Origin: Pelagibacterales bacterium SAG-MED13 | GTDB lineage: Bacteria; Pseudomonadota; Alphaproteobacteria; Pelagibacterales; Pelagibacteraceae | DNA: 64,000 nucleotides | Assembly: GCA_014654165.1 (NCBI GenBank) | Contig: JACWDK010000003.1 | Location: 1-64,000, forward strand | Direction: 5' to 3' | The notes under the pieces: model-generated | Told to the model about the DNA's origin: nothing | The model's database searches: none | What the model saw: only the letters and a program-made list of their open reading frames with translations | Part shown: positions 44,699-53,832 of the stretch, in pieces | How the letters are laid out: each line of letters begins with the position of its first letter | Position numbering within the stretch: the stretch's first letter is position 1 | Position numbers and translations under genes: made by a program

Positions 44699-45433
44699 TT
44701 AATGGTGTAAATTTAATGCATCATTTAAATAGATGCATGTTAAGATTGCAAAAACATATGCTTGAAGAAAAGCAACTAAGATCTCCAAACCAGTTAAAGC
44801 AACCGAAAAACTCAGTGGAAGCCATCCACCGACTATTCCAAGACTTATTACAAAGCCTCCGAAAACTTTCATCATAGTATGACCTGCCATCATATTGGCG
44901 AAAAGTCTGACAGATAAACTAATAGGTCTACTTAGATACGATATGATTTCAATAACTACTATCAATGGTAATAAAACAACAGGTACTCCACTGGGTACAA
45001 ATAATTTAAGGTAACCAAAGCCATGTTTGATAAATCCAATGATTGTTACACCAATGAAAATAAAAGAAGCAAGCATAAAAGTTACAATGATATGACTTGT
45101 TACAGTAAAAGTGTAAGGGATCATCCCAAACATATTACAAAAAAGTACAAACATAAATAAAGAAAAAATAAAAGAAAAATAAGGTTTTGCTTTTGATCCT
45201 GCGGTATCACTAATCATCTTTGATACAAAGCTATAACTTAATTCAGCCAATAGCTGCAATTTGTTTGGCAACATTGAACTTTTTTTTGATCCTAAATTAA
45301 AAATAATTAAGATAGCTAAAGAACTTATAATCATAAACAAACTTGCATTTGTAAATGAAATATCAAAAGCTCCAACCTTAATTTCTGGACCAATTCTATA
45401 CACTTCGAATTGAGTCATTGGATTTGCTGCCAT
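44699..45433 (-). CDS. atpB: ATP synthase F0 subunit a
   Basis: SLSVRLFANMMAGH and LEILVAFLQAYVFAILT motifs. Confidence 0.96.
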   Translation of the reverse strand: MAANPMTQFEVYRIGPEIKVGAFDISFTNASLFMIISSLAILIIFNLGSKKSSMLPNKLQLLAELSYSFVSKMISDTAGSKAKPYFSFIFSLFMFVLFCNMFGMIPYTFTVTSHIIVTFMLASFIFIGVTIIGFIKHGFGYLKLFVPSGVPVVLLPLIVVIEIISYLSRPISLSVRLFANMMAGHTMMKVFGGFVISLGIVGGWLPLSFSVALTGLEILVAFLQAYVFAILTCIYLNDALNLHH

Positions 45434-45443
45434 ATGTATTTAT

Positions 45444-45719
45444 CTATTTTTGCATTTTTTTTGCAGATTTAATTACATTAGTTATTCCAGCAATTACCCC
45501 TACAAAAAAAAATATTAAAATTAACCAGGGTTTAGTACCAAAGGTCTTGTCTAAAATAAACCCAATAATTGTCCCTACAGCTACTGCTGAGACTAGTTCA
45601 GTGCTCAGCTTAAAAGCGCTGCCAATTGGGGATGGATTATCTTTTTTATTATACAAATCTCTTTTTAAGACCTTCTTTTTTGCAATCTCTAAGCGAGTTT
45701 TAAATGGATCTTTTGGCAT
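45444..45719 (-). CDS. atpI: ATP synthase protein I (AtpI-like)
   Basis: Two TM segments, position upstream of atpB. Confidence 0.8.
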   Translation of the reverse strand: MPKDPFKTRLEIAKKKVLKRDLYNKKDNPSPIGSAFKLSTELVSAVAVGTIIGFILDKTFGTKPWLILIFFFVGVIAGITNVIKSAKKMQK

Positions 45720-45734
45720 TTTGTTTCAGTTTAG

Positions 45735-48131
45735 TTAAGCAACCATACTCTCTGCTTTTTGTAGATCAACAGCAACTAATTGGCTAATACCTTTTTCAGG
45801 CATAGTAACACCATAAAGTCTATTCATTTTAGACATGGTTAGAGCATGATGAGTAACAATTATAAATTTTGTGTTAGTAATTTTAGTGAGCTCTTCAAGT
45901 AAACTACAAAACCTTGTTACATTAGCATCATCAAGAGGAGCATCTACTTCATCAAGCACACATATAGGTGAAGGGTTTGTCAAAAAAACTGCAAAAATTA
46001 ACGACAATGCAGTTAAAGCTTGTTCTCCACCGGATAACAAAGTAATTGATTGAAGTCGCTTACCAGGAGGACTTACGAGCATTTCTAAACCAGCCTCCAG
46101 AGGATCATCAGAGTCTACCAGTTCTAATTTAGCGTTCCCACCATTAAATAACTTTGTGTAAACTTCATTAAATTTTCGATTAACTTTTTCAAAAGCATCA
46201 GTTAATCTTTCTCTTCCTTTTTGATTAAGTTCATTTATGCTATCTTTAAGTTTAATTATTGCTGTAACCAAGTCTGCCCGATCTTGCTCCATCTTTTTTA
46301 TTTCAGACTCATATTTATTAGTTTCCTCATCAGCTTTTAGATTTACAGATCCTAATTTTTCTCGCTCCTGTTTTTTTTTATCAAGTAAATCTTCCTGATT
46401 GACTGCATCAGGAAGATCCTCTTTCCCAAATAAATTTGAATTTTCTAAAATATTCTCTTCACTAAGATTCAGCTCTGACCTAATTCTATCAACTAAATCA
46501 TTTTTTCTTTTTTTTAGTCCTTCTATAGTTGCACCAGAACTTGCTTTACGTTCTCTAATTTTAATTGACTGCTCTTGTATTTCGTTCAGTTGAGATCTAA
46601 GATTTTCAATTTTTTGATCTGTTAAATCAATAATAGAGTCATTATCTGTTTTTTCCTTTTCAGAAATTCTTAGACCTTCAGAGATTTGACCTTTTTTTTC
46701 AGCTTGTAATTTCGGTTGGCTATCCAACTTCTCTAATTGTAAATTTAACTTACTTTTTCTTTCAGTTAATTCAGCAACCATTTTTTCAGAATTTGATAAT
46801 AAATTTTTCCAACTTCCAAACTCATTATCTATTATATTTATTCTTTCATTCCTCTTAACAGAATCTTTTTTTATATTTTGATTTTTACTGTAAGCATTTG
46901 CATATTCTTCAATTATTATTCTACAGTTATCAAGAATAATTATTGCTTCTGCATTTTTTTGTAAATTGATTAACTCTTTAACCTTATCTATTTCTAAATT
47001 TAACTTGTTTTTTGAATTTTCTAAATCCTCATTAGACTGTTTTTCTGTTTCATAATACTTTGAGTCAATTTCGATAAGTTGATTTTTTTCCTCTTTAAGT
47101 CTTTTTTCATTAGAATTTGCATCAATAACAATTCCTTTTTCTCTACCAATATCATCATCGTAAGTTCGAAGGGATTTCTTTATATTCTCTATCTCATCTT
47201 GAATTCTATTATTTTCCTCATCTAAACCTTGAAGCTCTAAGTTAAGCCTTTGTATCTTTGAGAGATTTTCTATATTTTTTTCTCTTAGAGGTGTGACTTT
47301 GTCTGTTTCTAATTTGATTAAATTATCAATCTCCAAAATCTTATTATTAAAACCACTTACTTCTCCCTCTGCCTCTGAATTAATTTCATTTTCTACTCTA
47401 ATTTCTTTATCTAATTCAATTAATTTTAAATAATATAAGCCTGCTTCTATTTTTTTAATTTCATCAGAAATATTTTTATATTTATTTGCTTCCTCAGCCT
47501 GTTTTTGAAGATTAGCTAATTGTTTTTCTTGTTGTCTTCTTAATTCATCTGCTCTTTTCAAGTTATTTTCAGCAGCGTTTAATCTTAATTCTGCTTCATG
47601 CCTTCTTACATGCAAACCTGAAATTCCAGCTGCTTCCTCAAGGATAGCTCTTCTATCAGTTGGTTTAGCGGTAACCAGGGCTCCAATACGTCCTTGACTA
47701 ATCATAGATGGTGAATGAGCACCTGTGGACAAATCCGCAAAGAACATTTGAGCATCCCTAGCTCTTACCTCTTTGTCATTCATATAAAATTTAGATCCCT
47801 TATCTTTCTCTATTTTCCTCCTAATGTTAATTTCATTGAAATCCTTGAATTGAATTGGACCTTCATTATTATCATTTGCAATTGTAACTGATACTTCTGC
47901 AATATTTTTTGAAGCTTTATTTGAAGTACCTGAAAATATTACATCTTCCATTCCAGAACCTCTCATACTTTTTGCAGAAGTTTCTCCCATTACCCATCTA
48001 AGTGACTCGACTATATTTGATTTTCCACATCCATTAGGTCCAACAATTCCTGTTAAACCTTCTTCTATTAAGACGTTGGTTTTATCTGCAAAAGATTTAA
48101 ACCCATTAAGCTGGATTTTTTTAAACTGCAT
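45735..48131 (-). CDS. smc: SMC-family chromosome segregation ATPase, unusually short
   Basis: MQFKKIQLNGFKSFADKT, VGPNGCGKSNI Walker A, LLSGGEQALTALSLIFA signature and CVLDEVDAPLDDANV Walker B; 798 aa. Confidence 0.92.
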   Translation of the reverse strand: MQFKKIQLNGFKSFADKTNVLIEEGLTGIVGPNGCGKSNIVESLRWVMGETSAKSMRGSGMEDVIFSGTSNKASKNIAEVSVTIANDNNEGPIQFKDFNEINIRRKIEKDKGSKFYMNDKEVRARDAQMFFADLSTGAHSPSMISQGRIGALVTAKPTDRRAILEEAAGISGLHVRRHEAELRLNAAENNLKRADELRRQQEKQLANLQKQAEEANKYKNISDEIKKIEAGLYYLKLIELDKEIRVENEINSEAEGEVSGFNNKILEIDNLIKLETDKVTPLREKNIENLSKIQRLNLELQGLDEENNRIQDEIENIKKSLRTYDDDIGREKGIVIDANSNEKRLKEEKNQLIEIDSKYYETEKQSNEDLENSKNKLNLEIDKVKELINLQKNAEAIIILDNCRIIIEEYANAYSKNQNIKKDSVKRNERINIIDNEFGSWKNLLSNSEKMVAELTERKSKLNLQLEKLDSQPKLQAEKKGQISEGLRISEKEKTDNDSIIDLTDQKIENLRSQLNEIQEQSIKIRERKASSGATIEGLKKRKNDLVDRIRSELNLSEENILENSNLFGKEDLPDAVNQEDLLDKKKQEREKLGSVNLKADEETNKYESEIKKMEQDRADLVTAIIKLKDSINELNQKGRERLTDAFEKVNRKFNEVYTKLFNGGNAKLELVDSDDPLEAGLEMLVSPPGKRLQSITLLSGGEQALTALSLIFAVFLTNPSPICVLDEVDAPLDDANVTRFCSLLEELTKITNTKFIIVTHHALTMSKMNRLYGVTMPEKGISQLVAVDLQKAESMVA

Positions 48132-48138
48132 AAGAACC

Positions 48139-48714
48139 TTATATCAGTTTTTCCAGTGATTTTTTCAAATTTTTATAATTAAGAGATTTTTCAAACTTTT
48201 TGTTATTAATTATTATCGTAGGAGTAGCATTTATTTTAAATGTTTTTGTACCTTCGATTCGATCATTTAACACAAAATCCTCTATTTTCTTATTATTAAT
48301 ACATTTTTTAAAGTCTAATGTAAAATTTTCATTTTCTAAAAACTTTTGTAAATTTTTATTTACTTCTTCAATTGTATTTCCTTTTATCCAAGCTTGCTGG
48401 TTTAAATACAAACTTTCCAAAATCTTTAAACTTTGATTTGTATCACATTGACTAATTTTTGAAGCATTGAAAGCTGCCATATCTAATGGGAAGTGTCTAA
48501 ATTCAATCTTAGCTAAACCAGTATCTAAGTAATCTTTTTTAAGTTTTGGGTAAACATTTTTGTGAAAATCAGCACAATGACTACATGTTAAGGACTCATA
48601 AATGATAATTGTAATCTTGGCATTCTCATTTCCAGATATTATACGCTTAATCTCCGCATTAATGGAAACATTAAAAGCAAATAATAAAATGAATACAAGA
48701 AATATTTTTTTCAT
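48139..48714 (-). CDS. DsbA-family thioredoxin-fold protein
   Basis: Signal peptide, YESLTCSHCADFHKNVYP CxxC active site, ATPTIIINN cis-Pro motif. Confidence 0.87.
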   Translation of the reverse strand: MKKIFLVFILLFAFNVSINAEIKRIISGNENAKITIIIYESLTCSHCADFHKNVYPKLKKDYLDTGLAKIEFRHFPLDMAAFNASKISQCDTNQSLKILESLYLNQQAWIKGNTIEEVNKNLQKFLENENFTLDFKKCINNKKIEDFVLNDRIEGTKTFKINATPTIIINNKKFEKSLNYKNLKKSLEKLI

Positions 48715-49211
48715 TTATTTTTAAATAATTTAGTTAATTCAAGCAGTGACTTTTTAATTTTTTCATTTTTAACATCTATAATTTTTTTTTGATATTTATC
48801 ATTTGCCACACTTTTAAGGTCATTATTCTCATCAGAAAATTCCTTCTTTGCATCATCAAAGGTTGTTAATTTAAGTTTCTCAACAACTAAATAACCAAAA
48901 AAAGCATTCATCCTATCTATTATCTTTTTTCTCGAATATTCTAAATCGACCTCGTGACCTCTTCTTACCATTATCAGCAATGTGCTAATTCCAAATTTAT
49001 TTGAATTTTTAAATGATTTTGGATAACAAAATTTAAATAAATTATCGCCTACAATATATTTCCAATTATTTAGTGTTTCAGAATAAATATGACCTTTTTT
49101 ATTAATAACCTTTTTAATATTTTTTGGCAAAGTGTCTTTAAATGATCTTAGGCCTTGAATGCCCTTGTTTCTCTGCTTAGTATATTTTTTAAATTGCATA
49201 TGAAAGAACAA
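48711..49211 (-). CDS. DUF721/DciA-like protein
   Basis: DUF721-like LLIMVRRGHEVDLEYSRKKIIDRMNAFFGY; mutY-DUF721-dsbA-smc order. Confidence 0.75.
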   Translation of the reverse strand: MFFHMQFKKYTKQRNKGIQGLRSFKDTLPKNIKKVINKKGHIYSETLNNWKYIVGDNLFKFCYPKSFKNSNKFGISTLLIMVRRGHEVDLEYSRKKIIDRMNAFFGYLVVEKLKLTTFDDAKKEFSDENNDLKSVANDKYQKKIIDVKNEKIKKSLLELTKLFKNK

Positions 49212-50180
49212 TTAGTAACAAAAAAAATTCTCAAATGGTATGATTTAAATAATAGATCATTACCATGGCGAAAAAATGTTTCTTTGAAAAAAAGGCAATA
49301 TTACACATTAGTAAGTGAATTTATGTTACAACAAACACAAGTTGTAACTGTAATACCTTATTTTAATCGATTTATAAAAAAAATTCCTAACTTTAAGTCT
49401 TTAGCAAAAATTCAAAATAAAAAATTAATTAAGCTTTGGGAGGGTCTTGGGTATTATTCTAGAGCAAGAAATTTAAAAAAAACTGCACAAGTAGTAATCA
49501 AAAACTTTAAAGGAAAATTACCAGATAATTTTGATGATTTAATATCACTTCCTGGAATAGGAAATTATACAGCGAGCGCAATCTTAGCTATTGCGTTTAA
49601 TAAACCTTACATTCCCCTAGATGGAAATATAGAAAGAGTTTTAAAACGATATTTGTATTTAAAAAATGAAAAAGATATTAAAAAAAATAATCTTATAAAA
49701 AAAAAATCTATATTTGGATTATCATCGAGATCAAGCGATTATGCCCAAGCTTTAATGGAATTAGGAGCATTAATTTGTAAACCAACTAATCCTTTATGTA
49801 ATCACTGTCCTATTATTGATAAGTGCAAGTCATTCAAACAAAAAGATTTTAATTTAACAAAAAGCATAAAAAAAAATATAGATAAGTACTTTATCTTGAA
49901 AGTTTATAAAAAAGATCAAAAATATCTATTAGTGAAAAATACTAAGTTCAAATTTTTAAAAAATTTAACAATTTTCCCTATGGAGGAACTATCTAAACCA
50001 AAAAATTTTAACAAAAGCTTAAATTTAAAAATGTCTAATATGAATATGAATATCAAAATTAAATACTTAAAAAATTTTGAAAAATTTCCGTCATCACATT
50101 GGTTTGATAAAAAAAAATTAAACAACCACATGCTTCCAACTTTTACAAAAAAAGTGGTTAAATATTTAGAGAGAAACTAA
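49200..50180 (+). CDS. mutY: A/G-specific adenine glycosylase
   Basis: SEFMLQQTQVVTVIPYF, LPGIGNYTASAI and the C-x6-C-x2-C-x5-C Fe-S motif. Confidence 0.94.
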   Translation: MKEQLVTKKILKWYDLNNRSLPWRKNVSLKKRQYYTLVSEFMLQQTQVVTVIPYFNRFIKKIPNFKSLAKIQNKKLIKLWEGLGYYSRARNLKKTAQVVIKNFKGKLPDNFDDLISLPGIGNYTASAILAIAFNKPYIPLDGNIERVLKRYLYLKNEKDIKKNNLIKKKSIFGLSSRSSDYAQALMELGALICKPTNPLCNHCPIIDKCKSFKQKDFNLTKSIKKNIDKYFILKVYKKDQKYLLVKNTKFKFLKNLTIFPMEELSKPKNFNKSLNLKMSNMNMNIKIKYLKNFEKFPSSHWFDKKKLNNHMLPTFTKKVVKYLERN

Positions 50181-51355
50181 TGATAAAAATAGCAATTATA
50201 GGTAGTGGAATTTCAGGTTTAGTTCTTGGCAATTTATTAAAAAAAAAAAGAATTGATTTCAAAATTTTTGAAAAACGACCTGAATTAAGCATTAATGAGG
50301 GTTATGGGATACAATTAAGTGTAAATAGTATAAAAATCCTAAATTTAATTGGTTTTGAAAATTTTGATAGTGATAAATTATTTAATCCAAAAAAAGTTTT
50401 AATTAAGTCAATTGATAATCAAAAAGAAATCTCAAATATAAATATAGATTATTTTAATCTGAAGGATGAAAAATACTCATGTTTAAAAAGATCAGATTTA
50501 GTTCAATTTTTATCTCAACAAATTCAAGAAAAAATTTATTTTAATAAAGAGATTTATAAAATTAGCAAAGTAAATGACAAAAAAATTGTACTTGAATTTC
50601 ATAATAGAAAAGAAATTTTTGATTACGTTATAATTGCTTCAGGTTTAAGTTTTAAATTTGGAGAAGATATACCATTAAGAGAAAATTTTTTAAAAGATTT
50701 TAATGGATATTTTGCTGTAAGAGGAACTACAGATAAAGATTTTGATTTTATAGATAATAAAAACATAAATCTTTTTTTTGGCCAAAATTCGCATTTAGTT
50801 ACATATCCATTGAATAAAAAGAAAAAAAAAAATTCTATATTTATTTTTAAAGATCAAAAAAAAGTTGAAAAATTTTATTATAAGTGGCGATATAGCAAAG
50901 AAGGAATTGATTTTATAACGGAAAAACTTGATAGTAAATTATTCAAGTATAACAATCAATTTAAGAACTTATTTGGAAGTAAAGTGACATCTTTAAAATG
51001 GTGGCCAATTTATCAAAGCAAATCTTTTTCTATCTCAAATCACAAAAGTTTGATTTATATTGGAGATGCATTTTTTAAAACTTTACCAACTATGGCCCAG
51101 GGAGCAGGTCAAGCTATTGAGAGTGCTTATGAAATTAATGAGCTTTTTGACTTAAAAGGTGAATTTAGAAACATCGATTATGTAGAAAAAAGAAAAAAAA
51201 GAATAAATCTAATAAATAAAAGAATTAAATTTAATAATCTTATTTTTCATACTTCAAATCCCTTACTAGTAAATTTAAGAAATATTATGATTAAATTACT
51301 CACTAAAAATAGGTTTTTTTTAAAATTTTATTTAGGCAAAATTTATAAAAATTAA
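50180..51355 (+). CDS. FAD-dependent monooxygenase
   Basis: GSGISGLVLGNLL and IGDAFFKTLPTMAQGAGQAIESA motifs. Confidence 0.85.
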   Translation: MIKIAIIGSGISGLVLGNLLKKKRIDFKIFEKRPELSINEGYGIQLSVNSIKILNLIGFENFDSDKLFNPKKVLIKSIDNQKEISNINIDYFNLKDEKYSCLKRSDLVQFLSQQIQEKIYFNKEIYKISKVNDKKIVLEFHNRKEIFDYVIIASGLSFKFGEDIPLRENFLKDFNGYFAVRGTTDKDFDFIDNKNINLFFGQNSHLVTYPLNKKKKKNSIFIFKDQKKVEKFYYKWRYSKEGIDFITEKLDSKLFKYNNQFKNLFGSKVTSLKWWPIYQSKSFSISNHKSLIYIGDAFFKTLPTMAQGAGQAIESAYEINELFDLKGEFRNIDYVEKRKKRINLINKRIKFNNLIFHTSNPLLVNLRNIMIKLLTKNRFFLKFYLGKIYKN

Positions 51356-52422
51356 CTACTAGAGATTAATCTTTGTCTTAGATGATCGATGGGAAATACT
51401 GTACCATTTAGATTATAGTGCCAATAAGTCCATCCATTACAGCTTTCAGCCCCAAGTATAGAAGCTGCCACTTTGTGAATTGAGCCCTCTGTATGAGCGT
51501 GTTTAATACTGCCGTCTGCCATGATTTTTGCGCTAATTTTCTTTTTATTATCAAAAATAATTGTTCCTGGTTTTATTATTCCTAATTCAACCAATGAACC
51601 AAAAGGTACTCTTGGTTTAGATCTGTTATTTTTGAGGGTATCTAGATAGTCGTCTTTAATAGGTTTTGTATTTTTTAATCTTTTTTCAGCAGCTTTGTAA
51701 TATTTTTTTTCTTTTTCTATACAATAATAATTTCTACCTAACTTTTTAGCAACAGCAGCTGTCGTTCCAGAGCCCAAAAATGGATCTAAAACTAAATCAT
51801 TTTTATTTGAAGTTGCTAATAAAATTCTATGAAGTAAAGCCTCGGGTTTTTGAGTTGAATGAATTTTTTTACCATTCTTTTTTAATCTTTCAGATCCATT
51901 ACAAATTGGAAGATCCCAGTTAGATCTCATTTGAAGATCATCATTTAAGCATTTTAAAGATTGATAGTTAAAAGTGTATTTCGATTTTTCTGATTTTGAA
52001 GCCCAAATCAAAGTTTCATGAGCATTTGTAAAACGAGTTCCTCTAAAGTTTGGCATCGGATTTTTTTTATTCCAAATTACATCATTTAAAATCCAAAAGC
52101 CTAAGTTTTGAATTGTTGTGCCGACTCTAAATATATTGTGATAACTACCAATTACCCAAATTGTTCCATTTTTTTTCAAAATTCTTTTACATTCACTTAA
52201 CCAAGTATAAGTAAAATCATCATATTTTTTAAAACTTTTAAATTGATCCCACTTGTCGTTCACTGCACTAACTTTAGACCTGTCAGGTCGAGTTAGTTCA
52301 TTTTTAAGTTGTAAGTTATATGGTGGATCTGCAAAAATTAGGTCAAAAGACTCATCGGGAATTTTTTTTAATTCACCTAAACTGTCACCATTAATTAATT
52401 TATTTATTAAATCTAAATTCAT
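51352..52422 (-). CDS. ccrM: CcrM-like DNA adenine methyltransferase (predicted GANTC specificity)
   Basis: DPPYNLQL, DPFLGSGTTAAVAKKLGR and CcrM-type C-terminal domain; beside rnhB. Confidence 0.93.
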   Translation of the reverse strand: MNLDLINKLINGDSLGELKKIPDESFDLIFADPPYNLQLKNELTRPDRSKVSAVNDKWDQFKSFKKYDDFTYTWLSECKRILKKNGTIWVIGSYHNIFRVGTTIQNLGFWILNDVIWNKKNPMPNFRGTRFTNAHETLIWASKSEKSKYTFNYQSLKCLNDDLQMRSNWDLPICNGSERLKKNGKKIHSTQKPEALLHRILLATSNKNDLVLDPFLGSGTTAAVAKKLGRNYYCIEKEKKYYKAAEKRLKNTKPIKDDYLDTLKNNRSKPRVPFGSLVELGIIKPGTIIFDNKKKISAKIMADGSIKHAHTEGSIHKVAASILGAESCNGWTYWHYNLNGTVFPIDHLRQRLISSS

Positions 52423-52439
52423 TCTAAAAGAATAAATTA

Positions 52440-52488
52440 GACTCTAAAAAGATTCCTTGGTCAACCTAGGATTGAATTATATGGATTC
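52440..52488. promoter_or_regulatory. Cluster of three GANTC sites in the ccrM upstream region
   Basis: GACTC 52440-52444, GATTC 52451-52455, GATTC 52484-52488. Confidence 0.6.
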
Positions 52489-52541
52489 AAATTGTGTTAT
52501 AATTTTTTGATATAACTAGATATGGTGTTTATACGTGAAAC

Positions 52542-53102
52542 CTATTTGGATTTATTTATAGGTGAAAAAGTTTTTCTATGCTGATTTGTAATACCTAAAC
52601 TTTTTATGGCTTTGAAGTGTTGTTTTGTTCCATATCCATAGTTTTGATCCCAGTAATAACCTTTAATTTTTTTTGCTAAATTAGTTATCATTTTATCACG
52701 TTCAACTTTTGCAATAATAGATGCAGCAGAAATAGAAGGTATTTTTTGATCACCTTTTATAATTGATTTGAGATTGTAATTTTTGATTGCTGGAAGCTTA
52801 TTTCCATCAATTAACACTAGAGAGGGCTTTCTTTTTAATTTTTTAATTGCTCTTTTCATTGCTAGTAAACTTGCTTGTAAAATATTAATTTTTTCAATTT
52901 CTTTCACTGAAGCTTTACCTATAGACCATATAGAATTTTTTTTAATATACTTTGATAATATTTCTCTTTTAGATTTTGTTAAAGTCTTAGAGTCCTTTAA
53001 AATTTTTTTGTTAATTGATTTTTTTAAAATAACAGCTGCTGCATAAACCGGTCCAATCAAGCTTCCTCGACCAGCTTCATCAACTCCAGCAATATTTTTC
53101 AT
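52542..53102 (-). CDS. rnhB: Ribonuclease HII
   Basis: AGVDEAGRGSLIGPVYAAAVIL and ISAASIIAKVERD motifs. Confidence 0.96.
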   Translation of the reverse strand: MKNIAGVDEAGRGSLIGPVYAAAVILKKSINKKILKDSKTLTKSKREILSKYIKKNSIWSIGKASVKEIEKINILQASLLAMKRAIKKLKRKPSLVLIDGNKLPAIKNYNLKSIIKGDQKIPSISAASIIAKVERDKMITNLAKKIKGYYWDQNYGYGTKQHFKAIKSLGITNQHRKTFSPINKSK

Positions 53103-53821
53103 TAAATTTTAATATTTAAATTTTCTATTTTCTTTTTTAAATTTTTTAGATCTTCCCAAGAATATTTTTTATTTTCAGGAAACCTGATTAAATAAGATGG
53201 ACTAAAGGTAATTATTAGAGGATAAGTTTTATCCTTTAATATAATTTCTTTCCATTTACCTCTTTCATTTGAAATTTTTCTATTTATACCTGTAACTGCC
53301 TCCATAGCAGTGCTGCCTAATAGAACTAATATTTTTGGGTCTATAATTGAAATATGTTCTTTTAAAAATATCGAATATTTTTTAATTTCTTGGGTAGAAG
53401 GTTTTCTATCTTCAGGTAGCCTAAAGTTAACAGAATAGGTAGAATAAATTTTCTCTCTTTTGATATTTATTGCTATCAGCATTTTGTTTAAAAGATAACC
53501 AACATCAGACTGAAAGGTTAATCCCGAATTATCTTCTTCCTCACCCGGAGCTTCACCAATTACCATTAATGCACTATTAATGTTACCATCACCCATAACA
53601 ATGTTCTTAGAATTATTTTTTAGATTACAATTTTTAATTGAATTAATTCTTTGTCTAAGGTTAGATAGTTTTTCTGTTTTTTTTCGATTATCAATATTTC
53701 CTATATTTTTTTTACCATTAAATCTATTTATTGGTTTGTCACTAAAAATAAAATTTGGTTCTATATTGTCAATTAGTTCTTGAACATATTTGGCATTTTG
53801 ATTTAAAACGCTTTTAGTCAT
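53102..53821 (-). CDS. Uracil-DNA glycosylase, family 4-like
   Basis: VIGEAPGEEEDNSGLTF and SPSYLIRFPENK motifs. Confidence 0.85.
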   Translation of the reverse strand: MTKSVLNQNAKYVQELIDNIEPNFIFSDKPINRFNGKKNIGNIDNRKKTEKLSNLRQRINSIKNCNLKNNSKNIVMGDGNINSALMVIGEAPGEEEDNSGLTFQSDVGYLLNKMLIAINIKREKIYSTYSVNFRLPEDRKPSTQEIKKYSIFLKEHISIIDPKILVLLGSTAMEAVTGINRKISNERGKWKEIILKDKTYPLIITFSPSYLIRFPENKKYSWEDLKNLKKKIENLNIKI

Positions 53822-53832
53822 AAAGTATACTC

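Noticed and set aside
44551-44877. 108-aa ORF antisense to atpE/atpB
   Set aside because: Covers two conserved genes on the other strand; no recognisable domain.
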